Below, piece after piece: positions 1-7,749 of a DNA stretch of 46,325 bases. The stretch spans positions 1-46,325 of the forward strand of contig CALXME010000007.1 in NCBI GenBank assembly GCA_944389395.1. Reading direction: 5' to 3'. The translations under genes and the position numbers were made by a program. Within the stretch, counting starts at the first letter, position 1, and the number at the start of each line of letters is the position of its first letter. A model generated the notes under the pieces. That model saw only the letters and a list, made by a program, of their open reading frames with translations. It was not told the origin of the DNA and did not search any database. Source of the DNA: an uncultured Clostridia bacterium. GTDB taxonomy: Bacteria; Bacillota; Clostridia; TANB77; CAG-508.

Positions 1-21
1 CTCACCTGAATATTTACTCAT
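1..21 (-). CDS. Start of a truncated gene (first 7 codons only)
   Basis: ATG at 21-19 reads M-S-K-Y-S-G-E before the window ends. It is preceded by a good Shine-Dalgarno GGAGGG (plus 31-36) with a 9-nt gap. Seven residues are too few to name the product. Some rubrerythrin-type proteins begin in a similar way, but this is only a guess. The leader upstream is long and possibly structured (see the regulatory entry). Confidence 0.5.
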
Positions 22-235
22 ACAAATAAACCCTCCTTATTAAACTTTTTTGTCTAATAATTTGGGTTCACTTCATATTTTTTACAATTCATCTTTTAAA
101 TATGTGAAAATTTTATAATTTACTAAATTGTTCGTAGGAGGAAACCTTTGCTATTACTACATTTTATTTTTTCGTCATAAGAGAACAAAATCGTGATTAC
201 TAAGGCTATTAATGTTATTCCCTTATTTTTGTCAA
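22..235 (-). promoter_or_regulatory. Promoter and structured leader of the left-edge gene
   Basis: A TTGACA -35 lies at plus 230-235 (minus strand), with only a weak -10 (ATTAAT or TTAATA at about 207-213). The roughly 190-nt leader contains CCTCCT (minus strand of 136-141), exactly complementary to the AGGAGG Shine-Dalgarno next to the start. It also has AACCC (64-68), which can pair with GGGTT overlapping the same site. Two competing anti-Shine-Dalgarno elements suggest a translational switch. No known riboswitch consensus was recognised. Confidence 0.35.
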
Positions 236-564
236 GACTTTTTGCTTTATTCTTCATTTTCTTTTTCCCCTCTTTCTTTTGTTTTCTTCTTTTTTAATTT
301 TTTGTTTTTTTATATCTTTAGTTTTTCCACTTTTCACTATAGTATTCTTTTTTCTTTTTTTTGACTTTTCTAGATTATACTATTACGAAAATGTGTAATA
401 ACTATTCTACATAATAGTATCAAATCAATTTTATTTTTGCAATACTTTTTCTTGATTTTATCTTATTTTTAATTTTATTTTACATTTTTAATTAAATTGC
501 CATTTATGTATCAATATTTTGTATAATTTTTTAAATATAGTAAACACTAATTTGGGTGATTAAA
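236..564. other. AT-rich intergenic region with plus-strand promoter near its end
   Basis: No gene is seen here. There is a 9-bp inverted repeat (377-385 with 412-420) of unknown role. A plus-strand promoter for the VanW gene is plausible: TATAAT at 522-527 with TTGCCA at 497-502 and a long 19-nt spacer. The rest is T-rich sequence without recognisable features. Confidence 0.45.
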
Positions 565-1288
565 TTGAAAAAAAATAAATGGATATTAACTATTGTTATT
601 TTAGCTGTTATAGGTCGGATTTACTGTTTTCTTTTTTTGGAATAACAACAATTCTCAAAACGGTGAAGAATATGAAGCAACTAGAACTTCTCAATCTAAT
701 GAAATAGATAATGCTAATATTGAAAATCCTACTAACACAAGCACTCCTCAGGAAAATACAGATACATCTACAGAAGATGTAAATAATACTCCAAATGTGA
801 TAAAAAAAGGAGTAACTACACCTCAACCTGTGGAAGAACCTATTGCTAATTTTTCTACCAAAATTTATACCAAAGATAGTAGCAGGCAAAATAACATTAA
901 TATCACTTGTCAAGCTTTAAATGGTACAATTGTAGAAAATGGTGCTACCTTTTCATTTTGTAATACAGTAGGTCCAGCAACTACTGCTAAGGGATATCAA
1001 AAGGCTGATATTTTTGATAACAAAGGTCAAAAGAAAAAAGGACTTGGTGGTGGAAATTGTCAAATTAGTACTACTTTATATAACGCTCTTTTGGCTGTTC
1101 CAAGTTTAGTTGTAACAGAAAGACATGAACATAGTAATAAAGTACCTTATGTACAAGCTGGTAAAGATGCAGCAGTTGCTTATGGTAGTTATGATTTAAA
1201 ATTTAGAAATGATTCTGGAACTCCTATTAAAATACTTGCAGAGTCTGATGGTGAAACCGTTTCTGTTTCCTTAATAGCTCTTAAATGA
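565..1288 (+). CDS. VanW-domain membrane-anchored protein, with in-frame CGG +1 shift
   Basis: The start is TTG at 565, with GGGTGAT (554-560) as Shine-Dalgarno. Frame 1 gives M-K-K-N-K-W and a hydrophobic segment to V-I-G, then meets CGG at 616-618. Without a shift it stops at 643. Skipping C616 continues as G-F-T-V-F-F-F-W, then an Asn/Thr/Glu-rich linker and a VanW domain (about residues 95-235, with GGGNCQISTTLYNA and ERHEHS motifs), about 240 aa in all. VanW-family proteins are cell-envelope proteins first known from vancomycin-resistance clusters; their function is poorly defined. The uninterrupted N-terminal anchor on one side and the domain on the other show that this is one gene, not a pseudogene. 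Confidence 0.85.
616..619 (+). other. CGGA +1 frameshift site in the VanW gene
   Basis: In-frame CGG at codon 18, after GGT. Skipping C616 and reading GGA (Gly) restores the frame. One of six such sites in the window. Confidence 0.8.
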
Positions 1289-1327
1289 TATCATATAATT
1301 AATGCCTTAATACATTTTTTATACTTA

Positions 1328-1381
1328 ACCTTCAAGAAATATAAAAAATCCCCCCTTTTACATTTGGAAGGAGCTTTTTTG
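1328..1381. terminator. Probable bidirectional terminator
   Basis: It sits between the convergent VanW (+) and dacF-like (-) genes. An A-tract followed by CCCCCCTT faces AAGGAG followed by a T-tract, giving an imperfect hairpin flanked by A/T runs on both strands. Confidence 0.5.
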
Positions 1382-1383
1382 TT

Positions 1384-2640
1384 TTATGTTCTTAATAAAT
1401 CAATCCATTTATATACAATTTCTTTTGTCATGGTAAATAAATTAATTTTTTCTACACTTTCTTTTGCCACCAAATTAACTGTTGTAAGAAGCTTTCCATC
1501 TAAAGAATAAGTTGCTTCTCCTACTTTTTGACCAGCTGTAATTGGTGCTTTTATGTTTTCATCTAATGTTATGGTTTGTTCCACTTGTTTATCTTTTCCT
1601 TTTTCTAACAAAACTCCTGCATCTTCTTCAAATACAATTTCGATGGCTCGTTTTACTCCTTTATCTACTGTTACAGTTTGAGCAATTTCTTGCTTTTTTG
1701 CAAATTGTTTAAAAGAGTATGTGTTAAATCCATAATCTAAAAGCTTTTGTGCTTCTGCAAATCTTATTTTTGTAGAAGGTGCTTTCATAATAACAGCAAT
1801 TAAAGATAAATCATCACGTGTAGCACTTGCAGATAAATTATATAATGCTAATGATGTAGAGCCTGTTTTTAGTCCTGTTGCCCCTTTATAAGTTCTAATT
1901 AGTTTATTGGTATTTGCTAACTGTGATTTCCCATCACGCAAGGAATCTGTCCAAATAGTTGTATATTTGGTGATGTCTGGATGATTTTTTAATAATTCTC
2001 TAGACATTAAGCTGATATCATAACTAGAAGTCACATGACCATCTTCATCTAATCCATGGCAATTTTTAAATGTTGTGTCATTCATTCCTAGTTCTTTTGC
2101 TTTATCATTCATCATTTGTACAAATGCTTCTTCTGAACCAGCAATATATTCCGCCATAGCAACGACACAATCATTTGCAGATGCTACACAAATTGCTTTT
2201 AGCATTTCATCGACTGTTAAAGTTTCTCTTGGATCTAGCCAAATTTGAGAGCCTCCCATCGATGCTGCATTCTCTGAACATGGAATATTATCTGTTAAGG
2301 ATATTTTTCCAGAATCTATTGCTTCCATTATTAGCAATATACTCATGACTTTTGTAACAGAAGCGGGTCTTAACTGTTCATGTATGTTGTGTTCATATAA
2401 TATTTGGCCTGTGGATTGTTCTATTAAAATGGCACTTCCACATTCTAAATTAAGGTTATTACTTGGTGCATTATCATCATGTAAATTGTTATCAGAATTA
2501 ACATTGATGATATTTTCATCTATTTCTTTAGAGTTAGTAGACCATACGTAAACACTATCTTCTGCAAAACTTGGTACTAGCAATGAAAAGCTAAGAATCA
2601 TTACCAACAAGATACTAATACATAATTTTTGTTTTTGCAT
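1384..2640 (-). CDS. D-alanyl-D-alanine carboxypeptidase (DacF-like, peptidase S11)
   Basis: A penicillin-binding protein that trims the terminal D-Ala from peptidoglycan stem peptides outside the membrane. I chose the ATG at 2640 (M-Q-K-Q-K-L) because GGAGGAG lies just upstream; the longer reading frame starts inside that site. An N-terminal signal peptide ends near SFAEDS. The three active-site motifs are present: SVTK (nucleophile Ser, about residue 94), SAND (about 154) and KTG (LKTGST, about 255). A C-terminal beta-rich domain and an amphipathic tail (about 418 aa) fit membrane-associated DacF/DacA enzymes. DacF of Bacillus acts in spore cortex formation; the neighbouring sporulation genes fit but do not prove this. 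Confidence 0.9.
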   Translation of the reverse strand: MQKQKLCISILLVMILSFSLLVPSFAEDSVYVWSTNSKEIDENIINVNSDNNLHDDNAPSNNLNLECGSAILIEQSTGQILYEHNIHEQLRPASVTKVMSILLIMEAIDSGKISLTDNIPCSENAASMGGSQIWLDPRETLTVDEMLKAICVASANDCVVAMAEYIAGSEEAFVQMMNDKAKELGMNDTTFKNCHGLDEDGHVTSSYDISLMSRELLKNHPDITKYTTIWTDSLRDGKSQLANTNKLIRTYKGATGLKTGSTSLALYNLSASATRDDLSLIAVIMKAPSTKIRFAEAQKLLDYGFNTYSFKQFAKKQEIAQTVTVDKGVKRAIEIVFEEDAGVLLEKGKDKQVEQTITLDENIKAPITAGQKVGEATYSLDGKLLTTVNLVAKESVEKINLFTMTKEIVYKWIDLLRT

Positions 2641-2720
2641 AAAATCTCCTCCATGTCTTTTAACTGTTATCAATATATGCCTGAAGGAAATTAAATATTC
2701 TTGTAAAATTGATTATGAAA

Positions 2721-3531
2721 TTATTTATCAAATACTTTATAATAATAGGCTTGTATCTCTGGAAGCAAACTATCCAAATAAATAATATTGTTATTTTTAT
2801 CTTCTATTTTCATATTTGGGAAAGTTCTTATCATCTTTTCATCTCCCCAGAATGTCATAATCCAATTAGATAATGTTGGATTTCCATATATTCTATCATA
2901 GCTTTCCAGCATTTCTTCTTGTTTTTCTACTGGTATATTATTTTCTTTTACCATTCTAATAATAAAAAGTTGTTGTGCAAAACAAGTAGCAATACAATCT
3001 AATGCTAAAAAAACAATGATACATAAAATAATTGTTTTCAAAATGTTGGCAGGTACTTTTTGTTTTATTTGTCTCATTATTTTATCTATGAATGGATTTA
3101 CTTTTTTGACTAGGAAGATAGTTAGAATTCCCCAGAAGAAAGAATATAAAAGACATATTCTTCCATTGACATTTAAGATATAATTTTCATAACTCCACCA
3201 TTGTGTATGAAGAATCGCTTCTATTAAAAAACTAAATAGATATTCTGTTACAGACCCTATTAAAAAACCTGCCATAAATAATTTAAAATTACTTTTCTTG
3301 AAGTAAGATGAAAATACTAAGATAAGTACTCCTCCTATTCCATAAATCCCGCAAGAATGGTCCATATAGAAAACTTTGTCTACATTCCCATACTCCTTTT
3401 GTGATGATTCCAAAAAGAGTTTCTACGATATATCCTAATATACTATATAGAATAAAATATGCCATCAGTTTCCAAATACTAATTCCGAATAATGTGATTT
3501 TTCCCCTTTTTTCTTCTTTTTGTTCTGCCAT
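2721..3531 (-). CDS. CmpB-type putative ABC transporter permease, with in-frame CGG +1 shift
   Basis: The ATG at 3531 is preceded by AGGTGAT. Frame A encodes M-A-E-Q-K-E and two membrane segments up to SFLYGPFL, then CGG at 3351-3349. Reading on without a shift gives a short nonsense tail. Skipping C3351 gives G-I-Y-G-I-G-G and then several more hydrophobic segments, to a total of about 269 aa. The motif Y-G-P-x-x-x-I-Y-G-x-G at the junction is characteristic of the CmpB-like integral membrane family (PF06541, by motif recall), whose function is unknown. The family motif spans the frameshift, so the two halves belong together. The aromatic-rich C-terminal tail after the last membrane segment is hydrophilic. 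Confidence 0.8.
3348..3351 (-). other. CGGG +1 frameshift site in the CmpB-type gene
   Basis: In-frame CGG at codon 61, after TTG. Reading GGG (Gly) from 3350 restores the frame inside the family motif Y-G-P-F-L-[G]-I-Y-G. Confidence 0.75.
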
Positions 3532-3645
3532 TTTACAAAATCACCTACCTTTTTCTTTCTTGCAGTTATTTTATCACATATTTTTTTCTTTTCCTAGATA
3601 ATTCATAAATTCTTTTCTTTTTTAATATTTTTAAATGGTGATATT

Positions 3646-5136
3646 TTGAGAAGAAGAAAAGCATTTTTAATGAATGGAATTATATTAACAATAACTTCTT
3701 TTTTTATGAGAAGTATTGGAATGATATTTAATTTATATGTTTCTAATCAAATTGGTTCAGAAACTGCTGGTATTTTTAGTTTGATTATGTCTGTTTACCT
3801 TTTTTGTGTTACGATTGCGACTTCTGGTTTAGGTCTTGCTTGTACCAATCTTGTTTCTGAACAGTTTGCTAAAAATAATTTTCAGCAAGGTTTTAAAGCT
3901 GTTAAAACTTGCTCTATACTTTCTGTTGTTTTAGGGCTAGGAAGCGGGCTTCTTGTTTGTACTTTTTCTGATGTAATTGCTAGTAATTGGCTACATAATA
4001 GTATTTCTAGTATGCCTCTTTATCTCATTGCAATTGGTTTGCCTTTTATTGCCATATCTTCTGTGATAAATGGTTATTTTTCAGCAGTTCGAAAAGGATA
4101 CCGAAATGCTATATCTCAAGTTTTTGAACTTATAATTAAAATAATTGTTACTGTTGTTTTATTGAAATTTTATGTTTCTGATGGAGTAGAATCAGTTTGT
4201 ATTTGTCTTATTTTGGCAGATGTTATTTCAGAAATCTGTTCTTGTACTCTTTCTTTTTTGTTATATCAATTAGATAAAAGAAAATATCATATTTCTAAGA
4301 TAAGTAACATCACTTTTAAAAAAAGAATTTTTCAAATTGCTTTTCCCGTTTCTATTACTTCTTATATCCGCTCTGGTCTTAATACATTAAAGCAATTTAT
4401 CATTCCAGCTCAATTAACTCTCTTTGGATATTCTTATTCTATGTCACTATCAGAATATGGTAAAATATCTGGAATGACAATGCCTTTAATTATGTTTCCT
4501 AACCTTTTTATTACTTCTTTTAGCGGATTATTAATACCTGAATTTTGTAGTTTTTCTGCTAAAAATAATCAAAAAAGATTACTAGAAATTTGTGATATTG
4601 TATTTCAAATAACAGGCACATTTTCTATTTATATTTCTAGCATCTTTATCTGTTTTTCTAATGAATTTAGTTTTTTGGCTTTTCAAAATCTAGAATGTGC
4701 TACTTATATTTATACCCTATCTTTTTTGATTTTATTGATGTATTTAGATAATATTATTGATAGTATGTTAAAAGGATTAAATAAACAATTTGGTGTCATG
4801 CTTTGTAATATCTTAGACTTGATACTTACAATAGGCACTTTATATTTTTTACTACCGGTTTGGGGAATGAGTGGATATCTTTTTGCTACTTTTATTAGTG
4901 AATTCTTTAATTTTTTGGTAAGCTATATACAATTACATAAAGCAATTGGGTTTCATCTTTCTTTTTTAAAAGTAATTTTTATTCCTAGTATTTGTGCTTT
5001 TTTTAGTTACTTATTTTTGCAGTTTATTTGCTTTTATTTTACAAACATCTCTTTTCCGCTAAAGCTTTTACTTTTTACTGCTTGTTTTGTTTTTTTGCTT
5101 TTTAGTTCGGCTTTGTATACAAAAAAAATCGAATAG
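3646..5136 (+). CDS. SpoVB/MurJ-like polysaccharide or lipid II flippase
   Basis: A 496-aa integral membrane protein with about 14 hydrophobic segments and the N-terminal pattern FLMNGIILTITSFFMRSIG of the MVF/Polysacc_synt superfamily. This superfamily flips lipid-linked cell-wall precursors across the membrane. Stage V sporulation protein B is the closest match by pattern, and the divergent neighbour is a dipicolinate gene, so a role in spore cortex synthesis is likely. MurJ proper cannot be excluded. The start is TTG at 3646, after GGTGAT at 3636-3641; the same start style occurs in the VanW gene. A terminator hairpin overlaps the stop codon. Confidence 0.8.
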   Translation: MRRRKAFLMNGIILTITSFFMRSIGMIFNLYVSNQIGSETAGIFSLIMSVYLFCVTIATSGLGLACTNLVSEQFAKNNFQQGFKAVKTCSILSVVLGLGSGLLVCTFSDVIASNWLHNSISSMPLYLIAIGLPFIAISSVINGYFSAVRKGYRNAISQVFELIIKIIVTVVLLKFYVSDGVESVCICLILADVISEICSCTLSFLLYQLDKRKYHISKISNITFKKRIFQIAFPVSITSYIRSGLNTLKQFIIPAQLTLFGYSYSMSLSEYGKISGMTMPLIMFPNLFITSFSGLLIPEFCSFSAKNNQKRLLEICDIVFQITGTFSIYISSIFICFSNEFSFLAFQNLECATYIYTLSFLILLMYLDNIIDSMLKGLNKQFGVMLCNILDLILTIGTLYFLLPVWGMSGYLFATFISEFFNFLVSYIQLHKAIGFHLSFLKVIFIPSICAFFSYLFLQFICFYFTNISFPLKLLLFTACFVFLLFSSALYTKKIE

Positions 5137-5158
5137 AGAGTTTATAAGCTCTCTATTC
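5131..5158. terminator. Bidirectional terminator overlapping the flippase stop codon
   Basis: GAATAGAGAG (5131-5140) pairs perfectly with CTCTCTATTC (5149-5158) around an 8-nt loop. It lies between convergent genes, and the TAG stop is inside the left arm. Confidence 0.75.
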
Positions 5159-5164
5159 TAAATA

Positions 5165-5750
5165 TTAAACACCTAATAGTATAGGATTTATTTGTTCTCT
5201 TTCTAAGGCATATTCTATGGTTTTTATGATGTATTCTGAATCAAATACAATGGATCTTGGTTTTGTAATAGGGTTATCTTGTTTAAATGGTACAAAATAA
5301 TAATTTTTTCTATTTAGTAATTTCCCAATGTTTTCTGCATTTCCACTTAATCCATTATTTGTGGATGGAGCGAGCACAAGTGGTAATTCATTTCTTAAAT
5401 GTGATTTTGCCGCCATAACAGCAGGGGTATCTATTATATCACATGCCAGTTTTGCCATGGTATTTCCAGAACATGGTGCAATTATCATTATATCTGTCAT
5501 TTTTTTAGAACCGTATCGCTTCACTTTCTGTTATGGTATGAATAATTTCTTTACCCGTTATTTCTTCAATTCCTTTGATAAAGTCTTTTGCCTTTCCAAA
5601 TTTCGTATCTAGTCCATAACTATTAAAAGACATTATTGGTATAATTTCAGCACCTTTTTCTTTTAATTCTTTTATTTTAGGAATGACTTTATGAAATGTA
5701 CAAAAGGAACCTGTCAGTACAAATCCTATTTTCTTTCCTTTTACATCCAA
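5165..5750 (-). CDS. spoVFB: Dipicolinate synthase subunit B (SpoVFB), with in-frame CGG +1 shift
   Basis: A flavoprotein-like subunit of the synthase that makes dipicolinic acid in the mother cell of sporulating bacteria. The start is TTG at 5750 (M-D-V-K-G-K-K-I-G-F-V-L-T-G-S-F-C-T), with AGGAGG 11 nt upstream. The first frame reads to ITESEAI and then CGG at 5513-5511, and would stop two codons later. Skipping C5513 gives G-S-K-K-M-T-D-I-M-I-I-A-P-C-S-G-N-T-M-A-K-L-A and a normal C-terminus with Q-D-N-P-I-x-K-P, about 194 aa, the usual family length. The family has a conserved P-I-G-P-K-like stretch here, so Gly is the expected residue. No spoVFA lies next to it in this window. Confidence 0.88.
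5510..5513 (-). other. CGGT +1 frameshift site in spoVFB
   Basis: In-frame CGG at codon 80, after ATA. GGT (Gly) from 5512 restores the frame at the conserved I-G-x-K-K motif. Confidence 0.85.
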
Positions 5751-5813
5751 AATTTACATATCCTCCTTTCTTTCTACACTGATATATAATATGTCTTTAT
5801 GTAAATTTTGGAT
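5745..5813 (-). promoter_or_regulatory. Inverted repeat enclosing the spoVFB ribosome binding site
   Basis: ATCCAAAATTTACATA (5745-5760) is perfectly repeated in inverted form at 5798-5813, with a 37-nt loop. The left arm contains the TTG start codon and the loop contains the AGGAGG site, so a transcript from upstream could hide the start. CATATTATA (minus strand, 793-785 relative to 5000) resembles a SigK -10 element, but I saw no convincing -35. Confidence 0.5.
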
Positions 5814-5827
5814 ATTGTTATATTATT

Positions 5828-6976
5828 TTATACCATATTATATACATCTAATTTAAGATTATCTTCATAAGTCAACAAATCTCCAATTTCTCCTCCTATT
5901 ATTTCACCTGTTGTAGCATCTACATAATAAGAATAATAATGCAATAAATTATCTTTATCTATTTTTTCATATTCCATTGTTACTCTCCATACTTTTCTAA
6001 CTCTTCCATCTGTTTTATAAAAGACTGCGTCATTTTTCAATTTATAGCCATTTTCTCCTATTTTTTCTTTATTCCATTTGCCTGATTCATAATCTTTTCC
6101 ATATTTTTCTCTTAAAAATACAGATTCATTCATTTGTTCTATTTTTATTTCTGCTTGTATGTTTTTTATATGTCCTTCTGGGTTTATTTGCTTTTCTTTA
6201 TTCTTTGCGATTTCAGTTGCTTCCTCTTTAGAAATTATTTGTTCATTATTTTCATAAGCATAATTATTAATTTCTAAACAATAAAGACTATTAATTGTTG
6301 GTATCCAACCAATTAGAATTTTTTCTGCTGGATTTATTAAATTGTCATATTTTTTATAAAATTCAGCATACCAAATATAGGAATCTGCTTCACTACTATT
6401 TCCTCTTAAAGATAGCAGTTCATAAGTTCCTTGGCTATTTTCTGGTTTATATTTTTCTAATAGTTCATAAGCTACTTTTTTAGCCTCTTGCCTTGTAATT
6501 GCATATTTTTCTGGAATCTTATAGTTATTAGTTGGTATACTAACTGATTTTAAATTTCCTGTTTTTCCATCTATTTCTAATGATGCTTTTCCATAAGTCA
6601 TAAACCAATTATTTTCTTTTTCACTCCAGTTTCTTTCTAAAGTAATATTTTGAATAGTTTCATCATTAGAAAGTCCAATTTTTTTAAAATATTCACTTCC
6701 GATTTTTTTTGCTTCTTCTTCTGAAATACATTCAGCTTTTTCTTCTTCTGTTATTTTTTGTGTTGCTTGGTAAGAAATAGGCTCTTTCCAAATTTTTTCA
6801 TATACTACATTTCCTGCATATACTAGTCCTGCAGTTGTGCCTATTGTTAAAATAAATGTAGCAACTAGTTTTGATAAATTCCTTTTTGGTCTTTTTAATT
6901 CTTCTGTTTCTAAATTAGATATTGCTATTTTCATTTGTGATTTAGCTATAATATCATTTTTAATATTATCATTCAT
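5828..6976 (-). CDS. Putative membrane-bound anti-sigma factor with PepSY-like repeats
   Basis: 382 aa. About 35 cytoplasmic residues precede one membrane segment (about 37-57, LVATFILTIGTTAGLVYAGN). A long extracellular part contains repeated ISEEEAKKIG / TRQEAKKVAYELL / SKEEATEIAKN units followed by 'D-x-x-T-G-x-I/L' strands, typical of PepSY/YcdB-like folds. It overlaps the upstream sigma-factor gene by 8 nt (ATG inside its end), which strongly suggests translational coupling. The single-pass layout plus coupling suggests that it binds and controls the sigma factor in response to an envelope signal. This is inferred from context; no known anti-sigma domain (zinc or RsgI-type) was recognised with certainty. 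Confidence 0.65.
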   Translation of the reverse strand: MNDNIKNDIIAKSQMKIAISNLETEELKRPKRNLSKLVATFILTIGTTAGLVYAGNVVYEKIWKEPISYQATQKITEEEKAECISEEEAKKIGSEYFKKIGLSNDETIQNITLERNWSEKENNWFMTYGKASLEIDGKTGNLKSVSIPTNNYKIPEKYAITRQEAKKVAYELLEKYKPENSQGTYELLSLRGNSSEADSYIWYAEFYKKYDNLINPAEKILIGWIPTINSLYCLEINNYAYENNEQIISKEEATEIAKNKEKQINPEGHIKNIQAEIKIEQMNESVFLREKYGKDYESGKWNKEKIGENGYKLKNDAVFYKTDGRVRKVWRVTMEYEKIDKDNLLHYYSYYVDATTGEIIGGEIGDLLTYEDNLKLDVYNMV

Positions 6977-7520
6977 AATAATGATACCCCCTTTTTTCTA
7001 ATACTTTTTTTAATTTTTTTCTAATTCTAAACAATCGTGATTTTACTTTTGATTCTGCTATTTTTAGTGTATTTGCAATTTCTTTGATAGATTTAGCATA
7101 ATAATAATAGGACATGAAAATTTCTTTATCTTCTTGCTTCATATTGTTAATTTCCATCATTATGATATTATTTTTCTCTGTATTTTCTATTTGTGTTTCT
7201 AATCCTTCTATTTCATATAATGTATTTTCATGTTTTTCTATTTCTACTGTATTTTTTAAATTCCTTATTTTTTTATAATATAAGTTTTTTAACACTCCTA
7301 CTAAATAAGATGACATATCTTTTTCTAATTCTAATTTCTTTTGATTTTTCCAAACTGCTAAGAATACATCTGAAATGATTTCTTCTATATCTTCATTCTC
7401 TATATTTGGTTTTTTATTTTTTAAAATAGTATATAAATAAGGTGTATAGTTCTCCATTATTTTTTCTATATTTAGTTGATTATTTTCCATATATTGTTTT
7501 ATTAGTTCTTTTTCTTTCAT
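6969..7520 (-). CDS. ECF-like RNA polymerase sigma factor
   Basis: 183 aa. Region 2 is visible in IEEIISDVFLAVWKNQKKL with SSYLVGVLKNLYYKKIR, and region 4 in QEDKEIFMSYYYYAKSIKEIANTLKIAESKVKSRLFRIRKKL, a helix-turn-helix that would contact the -35 element. The linker between them is short and acidic, as in extracytoplasmic-function sigma factors. The ATG at 7520 has AGGAG-like sequence (TAGGAGTT) upstream. It is co-transcribed with the membrane protein that overlaps its end. The upstream intergenic region holds a palindromic element that may affect its expression. Confidence 0.85.
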   Translation of the reverse strand: MKEKELIKQYMENNQLNIEKIMENYTPYLYTILKNKKPNIENEDIEEIISDVFLAVWKNQKKLELEKDMSSYLVGVLKNLYYKKIRNLKNTVEIEKHENTLYEIEGLETQIENTEKNNIIMMEINNMKQEDKEIFMSYYYYAKSIKEIANTLKIAESKVKSRLFRIRKKLKKVLEKRGYHYYE

Positions 7521-7600
7521 CTTTGTTATAAACTCCTATTTGATATCTACATTTATATATTACCATTTTTTTAAAAAAAGTTACCATTTTGGACTTATTA

Positions 7601-7690
7601 AAAAGTTGATATATTAATATGAACAGACAAAGACCCAGATTGTTACGCCCTAGCTATATTTTTGTCAGGAATATTAATATATCAACTTTT
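7601..7690. repeat. MITE-like element with long terminal inverted repeats
   Basis: The arms 7600-7620 and 7671-7691 are perfect reverse complements over 21 bp, around a loop of about 50 nt that has a second inner pairing (GACAAA with TTTGTC). If the element is 7601-7690, both sides are flanked by TTA, a possible 3-bp target duplication. It has no coding capacity. Confidence 0.5.
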
Positions 7691-7705
7691 TTAAAATAAA
7701 ATATA

Positions 7706-7743
7706 TCAAAAAAGTTGCCAAAAAGGAACATCCCCCTTGGCAA
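7706..7743 (-). terminator. Terminator of the VanY-like gene
   Basis: On the minus strand TTGCCAA (7743-7737) and TTGGCAA (7721-7715) pair around GGGG/TTCC and are followed by a T run. It starts a few bases past the stop codon. Confidence 0.75.
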
Positions 7744-7749
7744 GTTAAT

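Noticed and set aside
1..21. Naming the edge gene a rubrerythrin
   Set aside because: Seven residues do not support it.
377..420. Terminator or operator from the 9-bp inverted repeat
   Set aside because: No T tract or gene end nearby; too weak to assign a role.
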